A DNA stretch of 64,000 nt, taken from contig JNKY01000016.1 of the NCBI GenBank assembly GCA_000702245.1, positions 1 through 64,000 on the forward strand, written 5' to 3'. Below, piece by piece: positions 49,177 through 59,500 of this stretch. Numbering within the stretch: the stretch's first letter is position 1; each line of letters begins with the position of its first letter. The notes beneath the pieces were generated by a model. It had not been told where the DNA came from. It saw only the letters and a program-made list of their open reading frames with translations, and made no database searches. The position numbers and the translations under genes were made by a program. Source of the DNA: Lachnospiraceae bacterium C6A11 (lineage in GTDB: Bacteria; Bacillota; Clostridia; Lachnospirales; Lachnospiraceae).

Positions 49177-49956
49177 ATGAAAGAATTTGATGTATTTAAA
49201 CAACCGAATATGTGTCTGTGTATTCCGATAATTGAGGCGAACGATTGTGGAATCATTAACGGAAGAGAGTCGGATTATGTGATCATTATTGATTTCAATA
49301 AGGTGGCAAAACATCGCAATTACTACGTTGCGATAATCAATTCGCCTAAAACAAGGCTGACTGAGAAGCTGTCGAATGACTATTATTGCCTGCTGATCAA
49401 TAAGGATTTCTTTGAAAATATATATGCTATGTACGATGAGAAGGCGATTCAGCGTTTTGACAATTACCATGTCGAAATATGTAACGATATTCTCAAATAT
49501 CTGAATATGTTTGCTTTCGAGTCATCAAAAAATATGCCGAATTCGGAGGTGACTATTTCGGCGCATTCTACTCTTATCGGCCATTGGATAGTGAGGAGCA
49601 TCCTTGGGGAGTCTGTGGATATGAGAGCTATTTCGTCGGATTACTCGGTCGCCAGGGCGCAGCATTATATTGAACAGCACTATCCGGAGAAGATAACTGT
49701 AGAGCAGCTTGCTGCACTGACTTATATTTCCTCATCGGGGCTGTCCCATAGATTTAAATCGGAGATGGGCATATCGCCGATAGAATATCTTCTTGAGGTT
49801 AGGCTCCAGAAGGCACAGAACATGATGCGTCGGAAAAATATTTCCCTTACGGATATTGCTTTGGCCTGTGGTTTTTCAAGCTTATCGCATTTTTCAAGCT
49901 CGTTTGCCGCAAAAATGAACATGACTCCGACGGAGTATATGAAACGCTATTCTTAA
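49177..49956 (+). CDS. AraC family transcriptional regulator
   Basis: 259 residues. C-terminal double HTH (RAQHYIEQHYPEKITVEQLAALTYISSSGLSHRFKSEMGISPIEYLLEVRLQKAQNMM..., ISLTDIALACGFSSLSHFSSSFAAKMNMTPTEYMKRY). N-terminal ~150 residues are a ligand domain of unknown specificity. Possibly regulates the PNPOx-like gene 100 bp downstream. Confidence 0.93.
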   Translation: MKEFDVFKQPNMCLCIPIIEANDCGIINGRESDYVIIIDFNKVAKHRNYYVAIINSPKTRLTEKLSNDYYCLLINKDFFENIYAMYDEKAIQRFDNYHVEICNDILKYLNMFAFESSKNMPNSEVTISAHSTLIGHWIVRSILGESVDMRAISSDYSVARAQHYIEQHYPEKITVEQLAALTYISSSGLSHRFKSEMGISPIEYLLEVRLQKAQNMMRRKNISLTDIALACGFSSLSHFSSSFAAKMNMTPTEYMKRYS

Positions 49957-50056
49957 GTATTTGCAGGATATTGATAATTCTTTGCAGAATAAATAAAGAA
50001 TAAAGTCAGGAGTGCCTATAAAATAGGTCAAAATAATACATGAGGAGGACGCTTTT

Positions 50057-50479
50057 ATGACAAAAGAGGAAATGATAGCTTTTATGAATTCAAATCCTGT
50101 AATGCATCTTGCAACGATGGATGGAGATACTCCAAGAGTACGAGCAATGCTGCTTTTCAAGGCAGATGAAAAAGGAATAGTATTTCACACAGCTAACACA
50201 AAGGATGTTTATAAGCAGTTGATGGAAAACCCGAACGTTGAAATATGCTTTAACAGCCCTGAGATGCAGCTTCGTGTAACGGGTGTTGCTGCAAGGGATG
50301 ATGATCCGGTGCTTCGCGAAGAGATATTTAATCATCCGACACGTAAGTTTTTACAGGCATGGAAGGATAACGGAATCGATAATCTTATGACTGTATTTCG
50401 TGTGACAAAGTGTGTTGGAGTAACATGGTCTATGATGACCAATTTTGACCCGAAGGATCATGTGGTCATCACGGAGTAA
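50057..50479 (+). CDS. pyridoxamine 5'-phosphate oxidase family protein
   Basis: 140 residues. MTKEEMIAFMNSNPVMHLATMDGDTPRVRAMLLFKADEKGIVFHT, NPNVEICFNSPEMQLRVTG. FMN/F420-type split barrel. Well-formed GAGGAGG SD; followed by a terminator. Confidence 0.9.
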   Translation: MTKEEMIAFMNSNPVMHLATMDGDTPRVRAMLLFKADEKGIVFHTANTKDVYKQLMENPNVEICFNSPEMQLRVTGVAARDDDPVLREEIFNHPTRKFLQAWKDNGIDNLMTVFRVTKCVGVTWSMMTNFDPKDHVVITE

Positions 50480-50496
50480 ATATATATTTTTTGTAG

Positions 50497-50538
50497 AAGA
50501 AGTGCTGAGAGATCGGGCTTGGTGCTTCTTTTTTTGAT
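50497..50538 (+). terminator. terminator
   Basis: GAAGTGCT...GGTGCTTC stem with wobble pairs followed by TTTTTTT. Confidence 0.6.
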
Positions 50539-50609
50539 ATTGACGGTATTGACAAAAACATCGGAGCGCTACCGAAAAACTGTGAGGAATTCGTAAATAC
50601 GATCCGAGG

Positions 50610-50744
50610 ATGCTTGCAATGGAACTGGCTGCACCGGCCGTGGTTATGCTTGCAAAGGCAGACAGGCAGCCTGAGTGTGAGAAGGAGATGCTCGACGCAA
50701 TCGAGAAGCATGTCCGTCACTTTTATGAAGTATATGGAGAATAA
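50610..50744 (+). pseudogene. 3' fragment of a TetR family regulator
   Basis: 44 codons ending KADRQPECEKEMLDAIEKHVRHFYEVYGE, very like the tail of the deleted TetR at 26948. The HTH is absent. Another frame just upstream (about 50536-50611) reads DIDGIDKNIGALPKNCEEF..., a second fragment of unknown origin. The GGAG within its end serves the next gene. Confidence 0.65.
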
Positions 50745-50748
50745 TGCT

Positions 50749-51684
50749 ATGAAGAATATTGAAGCTTATTTATATGGTATGGTGCTTGGTACGCACTCAT
50801 TTTTACTGATGGATGATTTTTTGAAGCCGGATGTGTATTCAGAGATCAAGGAACAGTATTTTTTACCGGGCGGAGAGACCGGAACCGCGGCAACTGTGCT
50901 GGAATCTTTGGGAGTGTCTGTTCGTATAGATGGTACGTGGATCGGCAGGGAGGTGGCTCCGCTGCTTCGAAACTTCTATGCAGAGAAGAACGTGGATCTG
51001 TCATCACTTAAATTTACGGATGATGCCGGCGTGATGGACTATGTTGTGATCACCGGAATTGTTCGCACACCTATGGGGCATTTTCAGAAGCTGTTTTCGA
51101 GCGGAAAGCAGTGGTGGAATGATCCGAAGGAAGAAGATATTGTTGGCTGTAAGGTTGCAGCGGTTGACCCGTATTTTGGAGAGCAGTCCATAAAAGCTGC
51201 GGAGCTCTGTGTTAAGCATGGCATACCGTATGTGACTATTGATTCAAAGCATGACTCATATTTCCATAAGCATGCAGCTATAAACGTCGTTTCAAAAGAA
51301 TGCTATTCGGAGAAATACGCCGACGAGTCTGCGGAGACGGTCATGAAGCTGATGATGCAGGAGACAGATGGACTCACAATCCTGACACAGGGTGGAGGAG
51401 AGATGTTATATGGCCGTAGAGGTGAAGAGATTCACCGAATGAAACCTTTTGATGTAACGGTAAGAAGCACTCTGGGAGCGGGTGATACGTTTAAGGCAGG
51501 ATGTGTTTATGCACTGCTTAATGGATATTCGGACGAGGAGACAGTACGCTTTGCAAGCGCATGTTCAGGTATTGCAATCTCAAGATTTCCACTGCCGCTT
51601 AATCCACCAAGACTTGATGAGGTGAAGGCTCTTATTGAAAAGCAGGAAAGATATATATCGAGGGGATTCCTGAAGAAACTGTAA
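50749..51684 (+). CDS. PfkB family carbohydrate/nucleoside kinase
   Basis: 311 residues from ATG 50749 (GGAG 9 nt upstream). LPGGETGTAATVLESLGVSVRIDGTWIG and the PfkB signature 2 STLGAGDTFKAGCVYALL with catalytic Asp. Ribokinase fold; sugar not determinable. Overlapping remains of the TetR gene precede it. Confidence 0.9.
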   Translation: MKNIEAYLYGMVLGTHSFLLMDDFLKPDVYSEIKEQYFLPGGETGTAATVLESLGVSVRIDGTWIGREVAPLLRNFYAEKNVDLSSLKFTDDAGVMDYVVITGIVRTPMGHFQKLFSSGKQWWNDPKEEDIVGCKVAAVDPYFGEQSIKAAELCVKHGIPYVTIDSKHDSYFHKHAAINVVSKECYSEKYADESAETVMKLMMQETDGLTILTQGGGEMLYGRRGEEIHRMKPFDVTVRSTLGAGDTFKAGCVYALLNGYSDEETVRFASACSGIAISRFPLPLNPPRLDEVKALIEKQERYISRGFLKKL

Positions 51685-51812
51685 TATGATGGATTCTACC
51701 AATAAGTTGTTACAGAACCGGGAGCACTAGACTCTACTTTCCGTAGGTTGTTGCGTATCTGCGGCTGTAATATCATCTGTTATGTAAGAATAATAAACAG
51801 GAGGGATTCAAA

Positions 51813-52493
51813 ATGAATCAGTATATTACAGGAACAGCAATCAGAGAGTTGCGCGAGCATCAGAATATGACGCAGCTTCAGCTGGCTGAGATTCTTGGAG
51901 TCAGTGATAAGACTGTATCAAAATGGGAGAACGGCAGAGGATATCCGGACATCACGCTTCTTGAACCGATTGCGGATGCTTTCAAGGTGTCTGTACCGGA
52001 ACTGATCTCCGGCCATCGGATTAAAAACGCCAACGTGTCAGCGAATATGATGCGATCATTATTCTATATCTGCCCGGTCTGCGGAAATGTGATCCACAGT
52101 ATGGGAGAGGCGGTCATCCATTGCCACGGAATATCGCTTCTGCCGGCTGAAACAGAAATGACAGATGAACAGCATATGATCCTTATTGAAAGGGTCGAGG
52201 ATGAATACTATGTCAGGATCGACCATGAAATGACCAAGACACATTATATTTCCTTCATAGCGGCTGTATCCTCTGACCGTTGTCAGATGGTGAAGCTTTA
52301 TCCGGAAGGGAATGCCGAAGCAAGGTTCAAGATCAGCGGCGTAAGGAAGATATATTTCTACTGTAACCGTGATGGGCTGTTTTGCCAGGAGGTTGTTAAG
52401 GGCATCGACGATAAAGAGAGCGGATATGATGATACGCAGGAGAGAAGGGAATTAGAGCAAGTGGCGGATATGCTGTTTGGACAGAATCTTTGA
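51813..52493 (+). CDS. XRE family HTH regulator with zinc ribbon
   Basis: 226 residues. HTH_3 (IRELREHQNMTQLQLAEILGVSDKTVSKWENGRGYPDITLLEPIADAF), then CPVCGNVIHSMGEAVIHCHG (Zn-binding pair plus Cys/His) and a C-terminal domain with YYVRIDHEMTKTHYISFIAAVSSDR. The layout resembles HTH proteins with desulfoferrodoxin-like tails. Terminator follows. Confidence 0.88.
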   Translation: MNQYITGTAIRELREHQNMTQLQLAEILGVSDKTVSKWENGRGYPDITLLEPIADAFKVSVPELISGHRIKNANVSANMMRSLFYICPVCGNVIHSMGEAVIHCHGISLLPAETEMTDEQHMILIERVEDEYYVRIDHEMTKTHYISFIAAVSSDRCQMVKLYPEGNAEARFKISGVRKIYFYCNRDGLFCQEVVKGIDDKESGYDDTQERRELEQVADMLFGQNL

Positions 52494-52502
52494 AGAACCT
52501 TA

Positions 52503-52528
52503 AAAGCACCGTTTATGGTGCTTTTTTA
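52503..52528 (+). terminator. terminator
   Basis: AAAAGCACC-GTTTAT-GGTGCTTTTTT. Confidence 0.85.
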
Positions 52529-52584
52529 GTGCCTTTAAAGGGTGCCTATAAGGAACAATATTTCTTTAAAAATATGCAGATTTA

Positions 52585-52593
52585 TGGTATAAT
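52585..52593 (+). promoter_or_regulatory. extended -10 promoter upstream of the permease remnant
   Basis: TGGTATAAT (extended -10) with only a weak -35 (TTTAAA at 52565-52570). Confidence 0.5.
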
Positions 52594-52656
52594 ATGTCTG
52601 TAGTCTGCATAGAATTCTGAAGAATAACTTCAAACGATAAATGGGGGTGTGGCAGG

Positions 52657-53073
52657 ATTAATGCAGAAGTATCAACTGATCGCAAGAAGTACCTGAGTAT
52701 TATGGGAGCTTGGGCTCTTTCCTTTGGATGCAGCGTGGGCTGGGGTTCTTTTGTGATGCCGGGTACGACATTTCTGCCAATAGCGGGACCGATTGGAACA
52801 GCGATCGGCCTTGGTCTCGGCGGCCTGGTGATGCTGATACTTGCTGCCAATTTCAATTATCTTATGAACCGTTTCCCTGACGGAGGCGGTATCTATACCT
52901 ACACGAAGAAGGCTTTCGGATACGACCACGGCTTTCTTAGTGCATGGTTCCTGATCACTACCTATATTGCCATTATCTGGGCAAATGCAACCGCACTTCC
53001 GCTTATCGCCAGAACAGTTCTGGGCGATACCTTCCGTTTCGGATATCTATATATGAAACGATGGCTTGGCTGA
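52657..53073 (+). pseudogene. N-terminal remnant of an APC-family amino acid permease
   Basis: Open frame starting at an ATT (52657) where homologues would have ATG: TDRKKYLSIMGAWALSFGCSVGWGSFVMPGTTFLPIAGPIGTAIG, TM1-TM4 of an APC permease. It stops after DTFRFGYLYMKRWLG at about residue 138 instead of >450. The start codon seems lost and the body is deleted; the next gene begins 45 bp later. Confidence 0.75.
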
Positions 53074-53117
53074 TAATGGAAAAAGAGACTTTATAATACA
53101 ATGGGAGGGTTAAAAAA

Positions 53118-56100
53118 TTGAGATTTATTAAAAAGATAAAACAAATTACAGCACTTCTTCTGTTGATTGGTTTTCTTATATCTATGGCGGGGCCGATCAG
53201 GAGTGTATCCGCGGAGGATTCAGAGCAGAAGGTGGTACGTGTAGGATGGTTTGATTCATCCTTCTGTTACTATGACGATTTTGGAAGAAGGTGCGGTGTT
53301 GACTACGAATACCACCAGAAAATATCGGCATATACAGGCTGGACTTTCGAATATGTGGAGGATAGCTGGCCGAATCTTCTCCAGAAGCTGAAGGACGGAG
53401 AGATAGATCTTCTCAGCGACGTTTCCTACAAGCAGGATCGTGAGGAATATATGTATTTCTCTGATCTTCCGATGGGTACGGAGGCGTACTACATATTCAT
53501 TAATTCAGATGACAAAGAGATCACGGCGGATAATCTTAAATCCTACAATGGTAAGCGTATCGGAGTTAATAAAGACAGTATCCAGGAGGAGTTCCTTAAG
53601 GAATGGGCTGAGAAATACTCTATCAATATCGAGATAGTTCCGCTGACGGTGTCAGAGGATGAATCCATGGAGATGCTCGTCAAAAATGAGATCGATGGAT
53701 ACGCTTCAATATTCACCTATGATTATGACCGTGAGGTTATCCCGATGAGCCGTATAGGCGGGTCGGATTACTACTATGCGGTAACCAAGAGTCGTCCGGA
53801 TCTTCGCGATGAGCTTAATATGGCGATGGCGCAGATTCAGGATGAGGATCCGTATTTTAACGAGAGAATATCAAAACAGCGCCTATACAGTTCGAATTCA
53901 AATGCCATTCTTACAGTTGAAGAAGAGGACTGGATCAAGGCACATGGAGAAATAAAGATAGGTTACAGAGATAATTATCTTCCGTTCTGCGGCACTGACA
54001 AGGAAACGGGAGATGTTACGGGAGCGCTGAAGGATTATCTGGTTCACGCTGAGAATAAGCTTAACTGCGCAGATCTTAGGTTCAAGACTGTACCTTATGA
54101 TACGATCGAGGAGGCGCTGGCGGCCCTTGAAGCAGGAGAGGTAGACTGTGTATTTCCGGTTACCTTAAGCACCTATGATGCTGACCAGATGGGTGTTCGT
54201 CTGACCAATGCAGCCATGGAGGCCGAGATGAATGCAGTCATGAGTACCAAGAATCGTCAGGTTCTTTCGGAAGAAAGCGAGATGGTCTTTGCTGTTAATC
54301 AGGGAATGGTCAACATTGAAACCTTCATCAGGGAATACTATCCGAAGTCACAGATCGTATCATATAAAGGCCTTGAGGCGTGCTACAAAGCGGTTTCAAA
54401 CGGAAAGGTTGACTGCGTTCTTATCAGTAATTACAGAAACGTTTCCGAGGATGAAAAAATAAAAAAATATAAGCTGTATTCAGTTCCAACCGGTGAGGCA
54501 GTAGCCTTCTCTTTCGCAATAAGAAAGAATGACAGGGATATGTATCTTATTATGAATAAAACAGCCCTCACTACAAACAATGAGGAGATGGATACGGCCC
54601 TTGCATCATATATTTACAAGGATAACAAGGTGACCTTCATGCAGTTCCTGAAGGATAACTGGCTTATAGTTCTGGCAGTATTGTCAGTACTGTTCCTGAT
54701 CATACTCTTCCTGCTGGGACAGAAGCTTCGTGCAGAACGTCTGGCAGGCAGACAGAGACAGCTCCTTAAGGAGGCATCACGGATAGCAGAGCTGCAGCAG
54801 ACGGTTTCATCGCTGCTGGATAATGTACCGGGAGTATATTTCACCAAGGATGCAACCACAGGAAAATATCTTGCCTGCAATCAGGCGTTTGCGGACTACA
54901 TGAAAAAGAAGGATCCTGCGGAGATAATAGGTCTTTCGGCTGAAGAGGTTCTGGGTGAAGAGAGGGCCGGGCGTTTCCTTGAGGATGACAAGATGGCACT
55001 TTCAATGGATGAACCGCTTGTCTTCTATGACAACATGAAGGATATTGACGGAAACCTTAAGAGGGTTAAGGCAACCAGACTTAAATATACTGATGATAAC
55101 GGACGTTTATGTGTTCTGGGTATCTTCCAGGATGTTTCTGAGAGCTTCCAGATCTCCCGAGAGAAGGCCATGACCAAGGAGTCTTATGAGAAGGCAAAGG
55201 ACACCGGAATCATATTTATGCATATTGCCCAGACTCTGGCGCATGGATATATGAGTCTTCTCTACATCGACGTTTATTCGGAAGAGTTTATTGAGTACGA
55301 GACGGATGCGAAGGATGGCAGCCTTACTGAGGCAAGACGCGGATGGCATTTCTTTGAGGAAGCACAGGATATAATTGAGGAGAATGTATATCCTGAGGAT
55401 AAGGATGAAGTGACGAGAGCCATGGACAGAAAGAACCTGACCGCTGAGCTGGAGAAGAACAGCAACTTCAACATGACATTCCGCAGAGTTTCAGAGAATG
55501 GTCCAAAATATATAAGCATGACTATCACACGTCTGCAGGATAATGATCGTTTTATTATCCTTGGTATAAAAGATGTTGATGAACAGATGAAGCACCGCCA
55601 GGCTGCACAGCGTATGCAGGAGGAGAAGACAGCCTACGACAGAATCAGTGCGTTGGCCGGCGAATTCTTAAGCATCTACATCGTTGAGCCTGAGACCGGA
55701 CGTTACAGAGAGTACAGCTCAGCAAGCGGTTTTGATGACTTTACCATGCCGGGTGAAGGAACAAACTTCTTCGCTGACTTTAGGGAAAATACGATCAAGG
55801 ATGTATATCCGGAGGATCAGAACAGAGTATTTCCGGCTCTTTCCATGGAAAATGTTATGGAGGAGATTAATAATAACGGTATCTTCACACTCAGCTACCG
55901 CCTGTCGAAGGACGAGGAAGCTCGTTATGTTCAGCTTAAGGCGGCTCTTGTTGAGGAAGAGGGTGGACGACGTCTGATTGTCGGAGTTAATGATATTGAC
56001 GCACAGGTTCGTCAGGAGGAGGAATACGGCAGGCGTCTTGCACAGGCAAGGATTGAGGCAAATATCGATGCCCTGACCGGTGTAAAGAACAGAAATGCGT

Positions 56101-56531
56101 ATCGTGTTTACGAGGAAAGACTGAATGCGCAGATCGAGATGAATCGCGCGCCTGATTTTGCGATAATGATCCTGGATGTAAATGACCTGAAGAAGGTTAA
56201 CGATACGGAGGGACATAAGGCAGGTGACCAGTATCTCAGGGATGCCTGCAAGATCATATGTAATATATTCAAGCGAAGCCCGGTATTCCGTGTGGGCGGC
56301 GATGAGTTTGCAGTTCTTTCACAGGGAGATGATTATGCCCGACTGGATGAACTGGTTAAGCAGATGAATGAGCATAATGATGATGCTGTTGAGAATGGTG
56401 GAATCGTTATCGCGATCGGTATGTCAAGATATGATCATGATGAGAAGGTAGCTCAGGTTTATGAGCGTGCTGATCAGACCATGTATGAAAATAAGAGTGA
56501 TCTGAAGGCAAGGAAGAAACTGAAAGGATAG
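53118..56531 (+). CDS. diguanylate cyclase with two solute-binding sensor domains and PAS (SBP3-SBP3-TM-PAS-GGDEF)
   Basis: 1137 residues, TTG start 7 nt after GGGAGGGT. Signal peptide (~1-33), two tandem SBP_bac_3 domains (~40-270, ~275-505; VVRVGWFDSSFCYYDD and IKIGYRDNYLPF), one TM (~515-538). Then a PAS domain (LLDNVPGVYFTKDATTGKYLACNQAFADY), a ~300-residue divergent PAS-like region, and a C-terminal GGDEF with active-site RVGGDEFAVL. Expected to make c-di-GMP in response to an extracellular amino-acid-like ligand. Relevant to the riboswitch at 31436. 5 bp before the next gene, same operon. Confidence 0.93.
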   Translation: MRFIKKIKQITALLLLIGFLISMAGPIRSVSAEDSEQKVVRVGWFDSSFCYYDDFGRRCGVDYEYHQKISAYTGWTFEYVEDSWPNLLQKLKDGEIDLLSDVSYKQDREEYMYFSDLPMGTEAYYIFINSDDKEITADNLKSYNGKRIGVNKDSIQEEFLKEWAEKYSINIEIVPLTVSEDESMEMLVKNEIDGYASIFTYDYDREVIPMSRIGGSDYYYAVTKSRPDLRDELNMAMAQIQDEDPYFNERISKQRLYSSNSNAILTVEEEDWIKAHGEIKIGYRDNYLPFCGTDKETGDVTGALKDYLVHAENKLNCADLRFKTVPYDTIEEALAALEAGEVDCVFPVTLSTYDADQMGVRLTNAAMEAEMNAVMSTKNRQVLSEESEMVFAVNQGMVNIETFIREYYPKSQIVSYKGLEACYKAVSNGKVDCVLISNYRNVSEDEKIKKYKLYSVPTGEAVAFSFAIRKNDRDMYLIMNKTALTTNNEEMDTALASYIYKDNKVTFMQFLKDNWLIVLAVLSVLFLIILFLLGQKLRAERLAGRQRQLLKEASRIAELQQTVSSLLDNVPGVYFTKDATTGKYLACNQAFADYMKKKDPAEIIGLSAEEVLGEERAGRFLEDDKMALSMDEPLVFYDNMKDIDGNLKRVKATRLKYTDDNGRLCVLGIFQDVSESFQISREKAMTKESYEKAKDTGIIFMHIAQTLAHGYMSLLYIDVYSEEFIEYETDAKDGSLTEARRGWHFFEEAQDIIEENVYPEDKDEVTRAMDRKNLTAELEKNSNFNMTFRRVSENGPKYISMTITRLQDNDRFIILGIKDVDEQMKHRQAAQRMQEEKTAYDRISALAGEFLSIYIVEPETGRYREYSSASGFDDFTMPGEGTNFFADFRENTIKDVYPEDQNRVFPALSMENVMEEINNNGIFTLSYRLSKDEEARYVQLKAALVEEEGGRRLIVGVNDIDAQVRQEEEYGRRLAQARIEANIDALTGVKNRNAYRVYEERLNAQIEMNRAPDFAIMILDVNDLKKVNDTEGHKAGDQYLRDACKIICNIFKRSPVFRVGGDEFAVLSQGDDYARLDELVKQMNEHNDDAVENGGIVIAIGMSRYDHDEKVAQVYERADQTMYENKSDLKARKKLKG

Positions 56532-56536
56532 GGGAT

Positions 56537-59500
56537 ATGTATTATTCTGCAATAGGATTGTTAGCGGTTCTTATACTTTTCATAGTGAATTGGGATATTC
56601 TGCGCAATCCGCAGGTTTATGAAAAACCGGCGTGGAATGTGTACAGGAGATTTCTGTTTGCTGTGCTTATATATTATATCACTGATATAGCCTGGGGGTT
56701 ACTGGAGGCGAAGAAGCTTTCCACTGCGCTCTTTGTTGATACATGCATATATTTCGTAGCTATGGCGGTAGGTATATCGTTCTGGGCAGAGTATTCGGCT
56801 GCCTATCTGGAGATGAAGGGAGTTGTTGGTCGTGCCTTCGTTATTATCGGACGTGTTATAGCGGGTGTGATCGTCTGCCTTACGGCAATAAATATATTTA
56901 AGCCTGTACTCTTCACAGTAGATAAGGATAGCGTTTATACGGCTTTGCCGTTAAGATATGTCATGCTTGTCTGCCAGATACTGTTTCTGGTGGCTATTTC
57001 GGTTTATGCTCTGGCATTTATGTTCAGGTCGGGGAACGGACATAATGTACGCTACCGTATACTGGCATCCTTTGGTATATTCATGGCGTTGTTCCTTTTC
57101 ATACAGCTGTGGTTCCCGTACCTTCCGCTGTATTCAATCGCATATATGCTGGGAACCTGTCTGCTGCATGCCTTCGTAGTCAGTGATGAGAAGGAGGACT
57201 ATAAGAGGGAACTGGAGGAAGCAAAAGCAATCACTGAGCTGAAGGACAGATTCTCATCTCTGCTTGATAATATTCCGGGAATGACCTTTACAAAGGACGC
57301 AAGGACAGGAAAATACCTGGCCTGCAATCAGGCCTTCGCTGATTATGCGCATAAGATTGCTCCGGCTGAGGTTGTTGGACTTACAGATGCGCAGATATTT
57401 GATGCTGAGACAGCGGCACATTTTATGGAAGATGATAAAATAGCGCTGTCGCTCAGTAAACCGTATATTTTTTATGAAGACGTTCTGGATGCGGAAGGTA
57501 GTCCGAGACAGTTCCAGACTACGAAGATAAAATACACTGACACCACAGGCAGACTGTGCGTTCTTGGCGTATGTCAGGATATTTCAGATCTGGTGCGTGT
57601 AGAGCATGAGCAGGCGAAGACGAAGGAAGCCTACGAAAACGCCGTAAATGTAGGGCTCATGTATACTCATATTGCTCAGACGCTGGCTCGTGATTATACA
57701 GAAATGTTCTATGTCAATACGGATACTGAGGAGTTTACTGAGTATCGTAGGGATGAGGGCGGCGGCCCGCTTAACGAGATGCGCCGCGGCTGGCATTTCT
57801 TCAGCGACATCAAGGCAGAGCTCTGTCAAAGTGTTTACGTTGATGACAGGGAGCATTTTTCGCAGATAATGAAGCGTAAGAACATGATGAAGGCGCTGGC
57901 TGAAAAGGATACCTTTATTACAACATACCGCCGTATGGTGGATGGCAAGCCGGTTTATGTCAGTATGAAGGTTTCTACAATGGAGAATGATGAGAAATAC
58001 ATCATCATAGGCTTCATGAACGTTGATGCGGATATCAGAGATGCCATGGCCAAGAATGAGGCTCTGTCGGAGGCACTTTATTCGGCAGAGGCGGCAAATA
58101 ACGCAAAGACAATGTTCCTCTCGGGAATGAGTCATGAGATAAGGACACCTATAAATGCGGTGATCGGACTGAGTACACTTGCACTGAAGAATGACAGCCT
58201 TGATGACAGGAGCCGTGGGTATTTTGAGAAGATCGGAGACAGTGCACACAGCCTTCTTTCAATCATCAATGATATACTTGATATGAGCAGGATCGAGGCA
58301 GGACAGGCAGTACTTAATAAGCATGAATTCTCTCTCGGAACCCTGCTGGATCAGATAAATGCAGCGGTGATGCCGCAGTGCAACGAGAAGAATATAAGTT
58401 ATGACTGCAATATATTAAATCAGATGGATGACTCTTATGTCGGCGATGATATGAAGCTGAAGGATATTCTTTTGAACATTCTGTCAAATGCTGTAAAATT
58501 CACGGAGGAGTCCGGAAGTGTTACTCTGACTGTCGAAGAGACGGCAAAATATGCGGATCAGTCAACACTGTGCTTTAAGATCAGGGATACCGGCATCGGG
58601 ATGGATAAGGAATATACCCCGAAGATATTCGATGTTTTCTCAAGAGAAGATAATGGAAATAAGCCGAAGACCGGTAGCGCAGGACTTGGTATGGCCATCA
58701 CAAAGAGGATGGTGGACATGATGAACGGTACTATCAGCGTTGAGTCTGAGAAGGGCGTCGGAACAGAATTTACCGTGATGGTCACACTGGTTAAGGGCAG
58801 TAAGAATGTGACGGATTATTCTTCTGCAATTGATCTGCAGGCTCTGTATGTTCTTGTGGTTGATGATAATCCAATCGAGTCTGAGCATGCCAAAATGGTG
58901 CTCGAAGAGGTAGGAATACATGCAGATTGCTGTACCAGCGGGCAGGAAGCACTGCTTAAGATGGAGGTTCAGCATACGAAACAGCATCCTTACAATCTGG
59001 TGCTGATGGACTGGAACATGCCGGGTATGAACGGCAAGGAAGCATCTGCTGAGGTTCTGAAAAAATACGAAAAGGAATGTACGGTAGTTGCAATGACGGT
59101 CTACAGCTGGGACGATATCCGCGAAGAGGCCGGCAGTGTCGGAGTAATGTATTTCCTGGAAAAACCGCTTTTCGCGGCTACAATCATTGAAAATATAAGA
59201 CAGATAGCACACCGCAGCAATATGGCCATCTTCAAGGAAAAGAAGAAGGCAAGGCTGGAGGGACGCAGGATACTTCTGGCAGAGGATGTGGATATCAATG
59301 CAGAGATCATGGTTGATATGCTGGATATGGAGGGCATAAAGGTTGATCGTGCCGAGAACGGAAAGGTTGCCGTCAAGCTGTTTGAGGACAGTACGGCAGG
59401 CATTTACTCGGCAATCCTTATGGATGTGCGTATGCCTGAGATGGACGGCCTTGAAGCGACAAGAGTGATCCGCGCTATGGAAAGAGAGGATGCTAAGAGG

